Shown piece after piece: positions 35,648 to 44,829 of a DNA stretch of 64,000 nucleotides (the stretch's first letter is position 1; every line of letters starts with the position of its first letter). Source of the DNA: Mesorhizobium loti (GTDB lineage: Bacteria; Pseudomonadota; Alphaproteobacteria; Rhizobiales; Rhizobiaceae); contig NZ_LPWA01000142.1 of NCBI RefSeq assembly GCF_001510895.1, positions 124,001-188,000 on the forward strand, in the 5' to 3' direction. The translations under genes and the position numbers were made by a program. Below the pieces are notes generated by a model. That model saw only the letters and a list, made by a program, of their open reading frames with translations. It was not told the origin of the DNA and made no database searches.

Positions 35648-36364
35648 ATGGCGGCCACCAAGCGTTTGACCGCCGATGCCCTTGCCGAAGCGCTTGTCGA
35701 GCGCACCGGCCACGCCTTCGCCGACCGCCAGCGTCTGCAGCGCGCGCTGACCCATGCCAGCGCGCGCTCGACCCATGCGGGCGTCGACTACGAACGCTTC
35801 GAATTCCTGGGCGACCGCGTTCTCGGCCTTGTCGTGGCCGACATGCTGCTCGCCGCCTTTCCCGATGCCGCCGAGGGCGAGCTTTCGCTGCGCCTCAATG
35901 CGCTGGTCAATGCCGAGGCGCTATCCGAGATCGCCGAGGAGATCGGCCTGCCGGAGCTGGTCCGCGCCGGCTCCGACGTGCGCAACCTCGAGGGCCGCAA
36001 GCGCACCAATCTGCGCGCCGACGCGCTGGAATCGCTGATTGCCGTGCTCTACCTGGATGGTGGCCTTGAGACTGCCCGCGCGTTCATCCACCGCTACTGG
36101 CAGCCGCGCTCGCAGGCGATAGGGGCTGCCCGTCGCGACGCCAAGACCGAATTGCAGGAATGGGCGCATCAGGCGGCGGCCGGCGCGGTTCCCGCCTATC
36201 GGGTGGATGGCCGCGAAGGGCCTGACCACGACCCGCTGTTCACCGTCAGCGTCAAGGTCGGCCCTTTCGCGCCGGCCATCGGCAGCGGCCGTTCCAAGCG
36301 CGAGGCCGAACAGGCCGCTGCCGCGGCCCTTTTGCTGCGCGAAGGCGTCTGGAGCGCTGCATGA
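35648..36364 (+). CDS. rnc: Ribonuclease III
   Basis: 238 residues: the signature ERFEFLGDRVLGLVVADML with the metal-binding Glu/Asp, the second acidic cluster in RADALESLIAVLYLDGGLE, and a C-terminal double-stranded RNA-binding domain (DAKTELQEWAHQ...SKREAEQAAAAALL). It processes rRNA precursors and dsRNA. It starts 4 bp after lepB and overlaps era by 4 bp. Confidence 0.97.
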   Translation: MAATKRLTADALAEALVERTGHAFADRQRLQRALTHASARSTHAGVDYERFEFLGDRVLGLVVADMLLAAFPDAAEGELSLRLNALVNAEALSEIAEEIGLPELVRAGSDVRNLEGRKRTNLRADALESLIAVLYLDGGLETARAFIHRYWQPRSQAIGAARRDAKTELQEWAHQAAAGAVPAYRVDGREGPDHDPLFTVSVKVGPFAPAIGSGRSKREAEQAAAAALLLREGVWSAA

Positions 36365-37281
36365 CGGAAGTTGAAACCCCTGAGGCCGCTGCGACCCGCT
36401 CCGGCTTCGTCGCGCTCATCGGCGCGCCCAATGCCGGCAAGTCGACGCTGGTCAACCAGTTGGTCGGCGCCAAGGTCTCGATCGTCACCCACAAGGTGCA
36501 GACGACGCGCGCGATCGTGCGCGGCATCGCCACGCATGACAACGCCCAGATCGTCTTCGTCGACACGCCCGGCATCTTCAAGCCGAAGCGGCGGCTGGAT
36601 ACGGCGATGGTCACCACCGCCTGGGGCGGCGCCAAGGACGCCGATGTCGTGGTGCTTTTGATCGATGCCGAGCGCGGCATCAGGGGCGATGCCGACGCCA
36701 TTCTCGACCGGCTGAAGGACGTCCGGCAGCCGATGCTGCTCGTTCTCAACAAGGTCGACCGCGTCAAGCCGGAGACGCTTCTTGCTCTGGCCGCGGCAGC
36801 GAACGAAAGAGTGCCGTTCAAGCGCACCTTCATGGTCTCGGCGCTCACCGGCTCCGGCTGCAAGGATTTGCTCGACTATCTCGCTGAAACGCTTCCCGTT
36901 GGGCCCTGGTACTATCCGGAAGACCAGATCTCCGACCTGCCGATGCGCCAGCTCGCGGCCGAGATCACTCGGGAAAAACTCTATCTGAGACTCCATCAGG
37001 AGCTTCCCTATTCCTCGCATATCGAGACCGAGAAATGGGAGGAGAAGAAGGACGGCTCGGTGCGCATCGAGCAGGTCATCTATGTCGAGCGCGACAGCCA
37101 GAAGAAGATCGTGCTTGGCCACAAGGGCGAGACGATCCGCGCCATCGGCCAGGCTGCGCGCACCGAGATCGCAGAGATACTCGAGCAGAAGGTGCACCTC
37201 TTCCTGTTCGTGAAGGTGCGCGAGAATTGGGGCGACGACCCCGAGCGCTACCGCGAGATGGGACTGGAGTTTCCCCAGTAG
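36361..37281 (+). CDS. era: GTPase Era
   Basis: 306 residues. G1 GAPNAGKSTLVNQLVG, G2 KVQTTR, G3 FVDTPGIF, G4 NKVDRVK and a C-terminal KH domain around VLGHKGETIRAIGQAART. It binds the 3' end of 16S rRNA in 30S maturation. It is the last gene of the lepB-rnc-era unit. recO, the usual next gene in related genomes, is about 6 kb further on. Confidence 0.97.
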   Translation: MTEVETPEAAATRSGFVALIGAPNAGKSTLVNQLVGAKVSIVTHKVQTTRAIVRGIATHDNAQIVFVDTPGIFKPKRRLDTAMVTTAWGGAKDADVVVLLIDAERGIRGDADAILDRLKDVRQPMLLVLNKVDRVKPETLLALAAAANERVPFKRTFMVSALTGSGCKDLLDYLAETLPVGPWYYPEDQISDLPMRQLAAEITREKLYLRLHQELPYSSHIETEKWEEKKDGSVRIEQVIYVERDSQKKIVLGHKGETIRAIGQAARTEIAEILEQKVHLFLFVKVRENWGDDPERYREMGLEFPQ

Positions 37282-37544
37282 GGATGGACGACCAGATCGC
37301 GCCAGAAGCGCTCTCGGCACTCTGAACGCGAATGTCGCGATCCAACCCCATGCGGTCGCCTGGGTCCACCATCGCTATGGCGCAAGTTGACCCTGAGGCG
37401 GCCTTTGTCGACCCTACGCTTGGCGCCCCTCGAGGCTGACGTCATCTGCCCGAGGGTGCCCAGTGGAATGGAAGCATGCCGATACGGCGTGCGTTGACCG
37501 ATCACGGTTTACGTTGAGTCCTCTTCCCGATGGTTGTCGGCGGT

Positions 37545-37898
37545 TTAGGATGGCCCACCTGGGTCTCGCCGGATGGCTGGCACGAAGAGGTACTTCACGA
37601 CGCGTTCCTTCATCAGCAAGAGGGCCTTCGTCGCGTCCATATCGGGGGTCGCGGCCGGTCGGGTGCAGAGATAGAAATCGTCGTTCGAGGTCAGAAGAAT
37701 CCGGGGGTCGCCCGTGCTGACTTGCTCCCTGAGACTGGCGACATAGTAGCCGTCGGGGTTGGGACGCACGTCGTCCGTTGAGGCGGCCTCGTTGACATGA
37801 TTGGGGCCGCAGAGTTTGACGATGCGGGAATCCGCGCTTGCCGCCGGTTGCGCTGTCGAAAAAAGAGCGAGCGCGACGATTAACACTGTCCGTTTCAT
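37545..37898 (-). CDS. Small secreted protein of unknown function
   Basis: 117 residues with a signal peptide (1-21, MKRTVLIVALALFSTAQPAA) and two Cys in the mature part (VKLCGPNH, FYLCTRP), perhaps a disulfide. No family recognised. It diverges from the TPR regulator at 37988 across 89 bp, so they may share a control region. About 260 bp of gene-free sequence separates it from era. Confidence 0.65.
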   Translation of the reverse strand: MKRTVLIVALALFSTAQPAASADSRIVKLCGPNHVNEAASTDDVRPNPDGYYVASLREQVSTGDPRILLTSNDDFYLCTRPAATPDMDATKALLLMKERVVKYLFVPAIRRDPGGPS

Positions 37899-37987
37899 AT
37901 CATCCTCCTTCCCATCCGGTGCTGTTAGGATCGCTTGGAAGGGACGGCCGAATGGGCTAGGCTAAGAAGAGTGCCGGGAGGGGTGAA

Positions 37988-39664
37988 ATGTCCCGAAAGG
38001 CTCCTGAAATTGACCTGAAACCTGCTGAAATGATCACCTTCGGCGGGTTTGTCTTCCTGACGAAAAACAGAGAACTTCGCACGGTTGAAGGCAAAGCGGT
38101 CGGCCTTCGCAGCCAGTCCGCTGAAGTGTTCTCCGTGCTCGCGGCGCGACCGGGCGAGATCGTATCCAAGGACGCGCTGATGCAGGCGGTCTGGCCCGAT
38201 ACCTTCGTGACCGAGGACAGCCTTACACAATGCATTGCCGATATTCGCCGCGCCTTTGGCGACGACGCGCATGCGATCGTGGAAACCTTGCCCAAGCGAG
38301 GCTACCGGCTGAACGCCGATCTATTGGATGTGGCTGACCCAAACCCCGCCGCCGGCACGGGGGCCGGGTCACGATTCCCGCAAGCGCGTTTCATCCTTGC
38401 TGCAATCCTTCTCGTCGCGGCAGCGATCGGCGCCTACTACGGCGCCGGAATTTGGCGAGCCGCTCCGGTTCGTTCGAGCGACATGCCGAGGATTGCGGTT
38501 CTTCCGTTCGATGACCTCAGTACAGGTGCGGACAAGGGATACCTCAGCGACGCCGTCGCCGAGGGGATCATCACCGACCTGGCGCGGAGCAAGACCTATG
38601 CCGTCATCGCCCGGAATTCGAGCTTCAGGTACCGTGATAAGCCCACCGACGCCAGGCAGATTGGCGATGAACTCGGCGTCGACTACCTGCTCGAAGGCAG
38701 CCAGCAGAAGATCGCAGACCGACTCGAAGTGACCGTGCAATTGGTGAATGCGCATGACGGATCGGATGTCTGGGCCAACACCTACAACCGGGAGATCGGC
38801 GACCTCTTCGTCGTCCAGGAGGAGATCATCCGCACGCTTGCGGATCGGGTCGGGCATAGGATCGAACGCCCCCTGCCAACGAGCGACGCCGCGCAGGTCA
38901 GCGCGCTCCGCTATTACCTGATGGGTGAGGACGCGCTCCGCAAGGATTTTTCTGCCGCGGGGATCGAATTGATGCGGCAGCTGAGCCTCAAGGCGATCGC
39001 GGCGGATCCGAACTCCCAGTTCGGCTATATCGGGCTGGCCTGGTCCTATCGCAATGACGCGGTATTCGGCTGGCACGCGCAGGAACACAACCGGGACGAG
39101 GCGTTGAAACTCGCAGCCGAATACGCTGACAAGGCAATCCTGCTCGCTCCTGATGACGCTTTAGCGCATGGTTACCGCGCCAGCATTCACACCGAAGCCG
39201 GAGAGGTCGAGCAGGCCCTTGCCCAGTACGATCAGGCGATCGCCCTGAATCCTAGCGACTCGGATGTCCTGGTCCACAGTACGGATCAGCTGCTGATGAT
39301 TGGCCGCACCGACGAAGCGATCGGTCGGATCAAGCGAGCTATGGGCATCGATCCTTTCCACCCAGACTATTTCCACTGGGGGATGAGCTGGGCGCTCTGG
39401 GAAAAGAACGATTGCCCAGCGGCGCTGGCGTCGCTGCGGAAAATGTCGAGAATTCCGAACCCCGCATACCGAATGCTTGCGGGGATCTACGCTTGTTTGG
39501 GAAACCAGCGGGAGGCAAAGGAAGCGCTTGCGGTTTTCCTCAAGGACTCGCCCGACGAATCCATCAGTAAAGAACGCAAGCATTGGGAGAAGATTTGGAC
39601 CGCGCCCGGAAGCCTCGACCGCTGGATCAAAGACATGCGTTTCGCGGGCTTGCCGGAGGAGTGA
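37988..39664 (+). CDS. CadC-like transmembrane regulator with TolB-like and TPR domains
   Basis: 558 residues. An OmpR-type winged helix (about 15-105: EIVSKDALMQAVWPDTFVTE, SLTQCIADIRRAFGDD, ETLPKRGYRL) is followed by one membrane span (FILAAILLVAAAIGAYYGAG, about 135-155). Next comes a TolB-like segment (RIAVLPFDDLSTGADKGYLS) and C-terminal TPR units (about 370-520). The layout puts DNA binding in the cytoplasm and sensing outside. It resembles proteins often labelled adenylate cyclase, but no cyclase domain is seen. Target and signal are unknown. Confidence 0.82.
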   Translation: MSRKAPEIDLKPAEMITFGGFVFLTKNRELRTVEGKAVGLRSQSAEVFSVLAARPGEIVSKDALMQAVWPDTFVTEDSLTQCIADIRRAFGDDAHAIVETLPKRGYRLNADLLDVADPNPAAGTGAGSRFPQARFILAAILLVAAAIGAYYGAGIWRAAPVRSSDMPRIAVLPFDDLSTGADKGYLSDAVAEGIITDLARSKTYAVIARNSSFRYRDKPTDARQIGDELGVDYLLEGSQQKIADRLEVTVQLVNAHDGSDVWANTYNREIGDLFVVQEEIIRTLADRVGHRIERPLPTSDAAQVSALRYYLMGEDALRKDFSAAGIELMRQLSLKAIAADPNSQFGYIGLAWSYRNDAVFGWHAQEHNRDEALKLAAEYADKAILLAPDDALAHGYRASIHTEAGEVEQALAQYDQAIALNPSDSDVLVHSTDQLLMIGRTDEAIGRIKRAMGIDPFHPDYFHWGMSWALWEKNDCPAALASLRKMSRIPNPAYRMLAGIYACLGNQREAKEALAVFLKDSPDESISKERKHWEKIWTAPGSLDRWIKDMRFAGLPEE

Positions 39665-39994
39665 CGGCTGACCGTACGCGGCCTGGCCGGGCGGCCGAGC
39701 AATGACCTGGAAGGCTCGGATTGCGACCTTCCTCGCGCCACGGCAAATGTCAGGAGTTGGCGCTCAGCGGGCACTTCGATGGGCCGTCACGGCGCGCCGT
39801 TTAATTGGCCACAATGTCAGCATGGGGCGCCTACCGGATTTTGATCGACCAAAGCGGCAGGAGCCTATGATGCGCGGGTGCATGGATTGGAGTAACGGTA
39901 AATTGGAATGCAGAGGTTGAGTACGGACTGGGGTCGCGCACAGAGCGACCGTTTCTGATCACAGGCGCGATCCCTTTAGGCAGGGCCACTCAGC
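39665..39994. other. Gene-free stretch after the TPR regulator
   Basis: 330 bp. Only short frames without ribosome sites are present. The motif CGCGCCGTTTAATTGGCCACA at about 39792-39812 resembles CGCGCCGTTCAATTAGCCACA near 40630, so a short repeat flanks the next gene. Nothing else is recognised. Confidence 0.45.
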
Positions 39995-40669
39995 ATGCAC
40001 GGCCTTGAAGAATGGCGAGATGCACTCGGGCTCTTATCCGTTGCGATAGCCATCGTCGCGGCGTTTATCTACGTGTTTCAAACGTTCAGCGGCAAGGTCA
40101 GGCCGCACCCTTTGTCCTGGTTCCTGTTCGGCATGCTGTCGGCAACCGGCTATTGGGTGCAGCGCGACGAAGGCGCGCGCCAGGGCAGTTGGACGCTGCT
40201 TGCGATGACCGTAATCTGCTTCATTTTTGTCGCCGCAAGCCTGATCCGGGGCGAACGGCGATTTTCTCTCGCGGAGTGGGCTTTCGCTGCCGCTGGCGGC
40301 GCCGTATTTGTCTGCTATTTCTTCACCAAGGAGCCCAATCTTGCGGCGGCGCTTACGACGCTCATTGACGCGCTTGGCTATGGACCAACTTTCGTTCGAG
40401 GCTGGTCGCAACCACGCAAGGACAGCATTGCCAGCTTTGCGCTCAACGGAGCCAAGTTCGTTCCCTCGCTGATGGCAATGGACCCTCTAACCTTCGCAAC
40501 TTCCTCTTACCCACTCGCACTCCTCATCTTAAACGCCGCCGTCGCTGTTATGCTGCTAGTGCGTCGCGCGCCGATAGGACTGCCGTCGAGCGCCAGGCGT
40601 GAACGCGCCATCTCCGGCCGGATACTGGCGCGCCGTTCAATTAGCCACACCATCAAAAGACTAAACTAA
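39995..40669 (+). CDS. Multi-pass membrane protein with PQ-loop-like repeats
   Basis: 224 residues with about six hydrophobic segments (10-28, 38-50, 64-82, 92-108, 112-128 and 170-187). Two similar loops, KVRPHPLSWFLFGMLSATGY and QPRKDSIASFALNGAKF, resemble the duplicated halves of PQ-loop/SWEET-like proteins. Transport of a small solute is possible but not shown. The C-terminus is basic. It overlaps the convergent MscS gene by 4 bp. Confidence 0.65.
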   Translation: MHGLEEWRDALGLLSVAIAIVAAFIYVFQTFSGKVRPHPLSWFLFGMLSATGYWVQRDEGARQGSWTLLAMTVICFIFVAASLIRGERRFSLAEWAFAAAGGAVFVCYFFTKEPNLAAALTTLIDALGYGPTFVRGWSQPRKDSIASFALNGAKFVPSLMAMDPLTFATSSYPLALLILNAAVAVMLLVRRAPIGLPSSARRERAISGRILARRSISHTIKRLN

Positions 40670-42981
40670 TCGGGCGCATCGTGCCCTTCATCGGGCGGAC
40701 CGTCCTGGGTGACTCCGGTCTGGCGCCGGCGTTTGGGCGACTTGGCCAACGCAGCTTTTGTCGCCGCGCCGCGCTTGGGTTTTTCCGTCGTCAGCTTTAG
40801 CCCGGGATACTGCCGCTTGCTGCGCGGTGGCGGTGACTTGCCCGCCTTGTCTTCGCCGCCCATGTAGAACGTGACATGAGGGAAAGGTATCTCGATGCCG
40901 CGCTCCTCGAAGACCTCCTTGATGATCTCGTTGTAGGCGCGACCCAGGGCAAAGTGCTTTCCGGGCTTGGTCTTGATGCGAGCCCGAACCAGAATGGCGG
41001 AGTCGGCGAACTCGGTCACGCCATGCATTTCGAGGTCGCCGATGATGTCGCCCGCGAAGCCGGCTTCCTTCAGTTTGTCGAAGGCAGCGTGCATCGCCTG
41101 CTTCACCTCGGGTATGCTCGCCCCGTAGTCCACGCCGATCGATGCGACGTGATAGCTGAAGTTCTTCATGAAGTTCGTCACGGCATCGACGGAAGAGAAC
41201 GGAATGAGGTGATAGGCGCCGTCGAGAGTGCGCAGCGACACGGAACGAATTGTCAGTCGCTCGACGGTGCCGGTGACCCCTCCCGCGGTTACCACATCGC
41301 CTTCATTCATTGCGTTCTCGAACTGTATGAAGGCGCCGGTGATGATGTCCTGTACGAGCTTTTGCGCTCCGAAGCCGACAGCAAGGCCGACAACGCCGGC
41401 GCCGGCGAGCAGTGGGCCGATATTTACGCCAAATTCGGACAGGACCAGCATGACAATGAGGACGCCCAGCGCGACCACAAAGGCGTTGCGGAACAGGGAG
41501 AGAAGCGTCCGTTCGCGCGGGGACGGGACATGGCCGTAATTCGGATTGAGGCGATATTCCACCCACGACTGGACGGCGAGATAGATCAGGCCGCCGACCA
41601 GCAGTATCAGGATCGCGGAAACGATTGAAACGGCGAAGCGCTGGCCGACTTCGCTCGACAGCCACCCGACAATGTCTGCCGCCCGCCAGAATTGGGCGAT
41701 GACCAGCAACACAACCGCGGCGACCAGGATGCGAACCGCCCTGAGCACGTTGGGAACAAAGGCATTGAGGCGCCGCTCGAGCAACGGAAGCCGCCCGCTG
41801 ACTTCGGCGGGCAAGTTTATTCCCGCTCCGGCGACCCGCGCGATGACGCCGGTCAGCAGCACGCCTATGGCCACAGCGACGATCGATTGGACGGTGGCCG
41901 CGAGGACGAACGGCAGCGCCATCGCGGGAGCCGCGAGCCACAGAACAAAGACAAGGATCAGGTATCCGATCGCCACGACGTGCCAAAGCCCGGCGAGACC
42001 GGCCAGGAACCTGCCCAGAATGTCGGTTCGGCGGGTCTCGCTGCGGCGCAGCAGCCATCGCCGCACCTGATCGCGATTCTGCAGGATGACAATCAGGGCG
42101 AGCACGAGCGCGGCAAACATCACCACCACGCGGACCACTTGCGCGGCGTCTTCCGAAACGTTGATCGCAACGATCGGCGCGAGGAAGAACATCGTGTAGC
42201 CGACCACGCTGACGAAGCGGCTCAGCCAGAAATACCAGTATGCTGCCGTTGTATCGCCCAATGTCCAGATCCGCAGCGCCGGCCATCTTGGGGCAAGCAG
42301 TGTACGCGCAAGGACCTTGATGAACTCGATGACCAGGAAGGCGTTCAGGAACAGCGCACGGTTCATCTCCGCCTGGCCCGCCTGGTCGATAACGAATGCA
42401 GAGAGCGAAGACACCGAACCGATTGCCCAGGCCGCGAGCACGGTGAGCGCGTCGGCCAGCGCGGACAACCCGATGAAGCCGAACCGCTCGAACCTGCCGC
42501 CACGTGTCGCTGCATTGGCGAATGTGCGCTGGAACCGTCCAAAGGCGAAGCGCAACGCAAGGTAGACGGCGAAGGTGAGGACCACGACAAGGGCGCTGTT
42601 GCGCACAGCGTTCCAAAGGCTCTGCACATCGATCGAGACGCCCCCTGAAAAGACGCCTGCAATTCTCTCGACGAGAGCGGCGATCGTCTTGATCAGGCCG
42701 GAAGCGCTCTCCGCCGCGTCCCTCGTATACGCGGCGACCTCCTGTGCAATCGTCGTTTCAGGCGCCGCCGCGGTGATCGGCTGCTTGCCTTCCGCGGCCG
42801 CGGCGCGCAGCTTGTCGATCAGGCGGTGCCGCGCCTGGTCATTCTCCAGGATGGTGATGAGCGCTTCGACATCGGCGCTCGGCTCGCCGGGCTTGGGACC
42901 CCCTTGTTGTGCGGCCGGTTGGGCGAAGCTCGGTGCCCCGGAGAGCAGCAGAAACAATAACAGAGAAATCAGAGTTCGCAT
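40666..42981 (-). CDS. Large MscS-family mechanosensitive channel
   Basis: About 771 residues from ATG 42981, chosen because a signal peptide follows at once (MRTLISLLLFLLLSGAPSFA). A periplasmic helical segment (about 25-130) precedes about ten membrane spans. The MscS core has the pore-lining helix in LLAGAGVVGLAVGFGAQKLV and the beta domain (TAGGVTGTVERLTIRSVSLR). The C-terminal part ends in a basic Lys/Arg tail. It would release ions and solutes on hypo-osmotic shock. A longer frame from 43041 is possible. Confidence 0.9.
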   Translation of the reverse strand: MRTLISLLLFLLLSGAPSFAQPAAQQGGPKPGEPSADVEALITILENDQARHRLIDKLRAAAAEGKQPITAAAPETTIAQEVAAYTRDAAESASGLIKTIAALVERIAGVFSGGVSIDVQSLWNAVRNSALVVVLTFAVYLALRFAFGRFQRTFANAATRGGRFERFGFIGLSALADALTVLAAWAIGSVSSLSAFVIDQAGQAEMNRALFLNAFLVIEFIKVLARTLLAPRWPALRIWTLGDTTAAYWYFWLSRFVSVVGYTMFFLAPIVAINVSEDAAQVVRVVVMFAALVLALIVILQNRDQVRRWLLRRSETRRTDILGRFLAGLAGLWHVVAIGYLILVFVLWLAAPAMALPFVLAATVQSIVAVAIGVLLTGVIARVAGAGINLPAEVSGRLPLLERRLNAFVPNVLRAVRILVAAVVLLVIAQFWRAADIVGWLSSEVGQRFAVSIVSAILILLVGGLIYLAVQSWVEYRLNPNYGHVPSPRERTLLSLFRNAFVVALGVLIVMLVLSEFGVNIGPLLAGAGVVGLAVGFGAQKLVQDIITGAFIQFENAMNEGDVVTAGGVTGTVERLTIRSVSLRTLDGAYHLIPFSSVDAVTNFMKNFSYHVASIGVDYGASIPEVKQAMHAAFDKLKEAGFAGDIIGDLEMHGVTEFADSAILVRARIKTKPGKHFALGRAYNEIIKEVFEERGIEIPFPHVTFYMGGEDKAGKSPPPRSKRQYPGLKLTTEKPKRGAATKAALAKSPKRRRQTGVTQDGPPDEGHDAPD

Positions 42982-43378
42982 TGCTGGCCCAGGCGGAAAA
43001 CTATCGATCGGGGCGCGCGCTGTTGGCGCCGGCTCGGACATTTTTGCAAAACCGCGGGCAGCCGCGTCTTCGCATTGGTGCAGTTCATCTAGGGCGAACC
43101 TCCTGAGGTGGAAGTTGGTACCTTCGTCGAGTGCGGCGGTTTTCGTCCCTCCTTGGCGACGCGCTCAGGTGCCATAACGAACTTTGCCGCCGATCGTTGC
43201 CAAGTTGGCCAAAAGACAACGGCCACCGTTCTGGTTTCCTCACGGGCCGAGCACGAGACGTCTTACGTCGAAGCGCCCGGTTTGTTCGCCGGTTGGTTTA
43301 AGCGCGGCTCCTTCCACTGTGTCAGGTAGGACGTACGCAAATCTTGATTTCGCCGTCCAACAGGTGAAAAGCTCGGCC
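42982..43378. other. Intergenic region mscS - recO
   Basis: 397 bp with no convincing gene. It lies between the divergent mscS and recO genes and should carry the recO promoter, since recO is separated here from lepB-rnc-era. No repeat of the families seen elsewhere was found. Confidence 0.45.
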
Positions 43379-44137
43379 ATGGAATGGCGCGACGAGGGAA
43401 TTATTCTCGGCACTCGAAAGCATGGCGAAACCAGCGCCATCCTCGAGGTGATGACGCGCGCCCATGGCCGGCATCTGGGCCTGGTGCGCGGCGGCCGTTC
43501 GCGCAAGCAGCAGCCGGTGCTGCAGCCCGGCAACCGCGTCGATCTTCTGTGGCGGGCGCGGCTCGACGAGCATCTCGGCACCTTTCAGGCCGAGGCGATC
43601 GAGATGAACGCCGCGCGGCTGATGGACAGCGCGGTCGCCGTCTACGGTCTGCAGACAATGGCCGCGCATCTCAGGCTTCTGCCCGAGCGCGACGCCCACG
43701 GTGGGCTCTACGAGGCGCTGGCGGTGATGATCTCCCATCTCGACGATGCCGATGCCGCGGGCGAGTTGGTGGCGCGCTTCGAACTGCTCATTCTGGACGA
43801 GCTCGGCTTCGGCCTCGACCTCAGCCAATGCGCGGCGACCGGCACGCGGCAGGATCTTGCTTATGTCTCGCCTAAGTCGGGGCGCGCCGTCTCGCGCGAG
43901 GCTGGAGCGCCGTGGCACGACAAGATGCTGGCGCTGCCTGCCTTCCTGCAGCGCGGCTCCGGCATGCGCGCCGATGCGGCAGCGCTCGAGGATGCCTTCC
44001 GGCTGACCGGCTTCTTCTTCACTCGCCATGTCTACGAGCCGCGCGGCCTGGAGCCGCCCGACGCCCGCGCCGGCTTCCTCGCCGCGCTGCGCCGGCATCA
44101 GGTGGCGATGAAGGCGATCGCGGCGAATAGAGCCTAG
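43379..44137 (+). CDS. recO: DNA repair protein RecO
   Basis: 252 residues from ATG 43379: MEWRDEGIILGTRKHGETSA (OB-fold start), MTRAHGRHLGLVRGGRSRKQ, PGNRVDLLWRARLDEHLGTF, then the helical C-terminal domain (FELLILDELGFGLDLSQC). It loads RecA onto SSB-coated DNA in the RecF pathway. It overlaps the convergent Nudix gene by 4 bp. The frame is open upstream, but only sequence from 43379 fits the family. Confidence 0.95.
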   Translation: MEWRDEGIILGTRKHGETSAILEVMTRAHGRHLGLVRGGRSRKQQPVLQPGNRVDLLWRARLDEHLGTFQAEAIEMNAARLMDSAVAVYGLQTMAAHLRLLPERDAHGGLYEALAVMISHLDDADAAGELVARFELLILDELGFGLDLSQCAATGTRQDLAYVSPKSGRAVSREAGAPWHDKMLALPAFLQRGSGMRADAAALEDAFRLTGFFFTRHVYEPRGLEPPDARAGFLAALRRHQVAMKAIAANRA

Positions 44138-44598
44138 TCGGCTCCCCGCCGTTGCAGAAAATCATCGAGGATGGGACGCTGGCCTTTCAGGATCTTGATC
44201 CCGGCCTCGGGAAGTGAAAACCAGCCGGCTTTGTCTACCTCGGGAAATTCTTTCATGGCACCCGACCTTGGCGGCCATTCCATGGTGAACATGTTGCTGC
44301 TGACGGCATCCGCATCGATGTCCGCTTCGACGCTCCAGGCGACCACGATCTTGCCGCCCGGCTGCTTGTAGCTGCCGACAGGCTGGAAGTCGCCGTCGAT
44401 GGCGACGCCGAGTTCTTCTTCGGCCTCGCGCCGGGCAGCTTGGAGTTCATCCTCGTTGTCGTCGATGAGCCCCTTCGGGATAGACCATGCCGCTTCATCC
44501 TTCCTTGCCCAGAACGGTCCGCCGGGGTGGACGAGCAGGAATTCGAACACACCGGCGGTTCGCCTGTAGATCAACAGGCCAGCGCTTCGTTGCGGCAT
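44134..44598 (-). CDS. Nudix hydrolase
   Basis: 154 residues from ATG 44598, with GAGGA about 10 nt upstream. The Nudix box is complete: GLIDDNEDELQAARREAEEE followed by LGV. MPQRSAGLLIYRRTAGVFEF and HPGGPFWARKDEAAWSIPKG resemble the diadenosine polyphosphate/NTP-cleaning subgroup. It hydrolyses nucleoside diphosphates linked to another moiety, exact substrate unknown. Confidence 0.93.
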   Translation of the reverse strand: MPQRSAGLLIYRRTAGVFEFLLVHPGGPFWARKDEAAWSIPKGLIDDNEDELQAARREAEEELGVAIDGDFQPVGSYKQPGGKIVVAWSVEADIDADAVSSNMFTMEWPPRSGAMKEFPEVDKAGWFSLPEAGIKILKGQRPILDDFLQRRGAD

Positions 44599-44829
44599 AG
44601 GATTATCCTCGATTCCCGCGAGCATCCGACAATAGCATGGGTATTTTGCGGCTGCCGGCAGACAATCTCCCAATTTCGGCTGGATCGGTACCGGATAAAG
44701 CCTGCAAGTTGCTGGCAATCGGCGCCGAAACATGCTCGATCTTGTGAAGCCGGCAAGGCGTTGATTTCAATAGCCGTCTCATAGCCGCATTTGTCGGCCA
44801 CGACTGGTCCGGTTTTGAGGGGAACCGCC

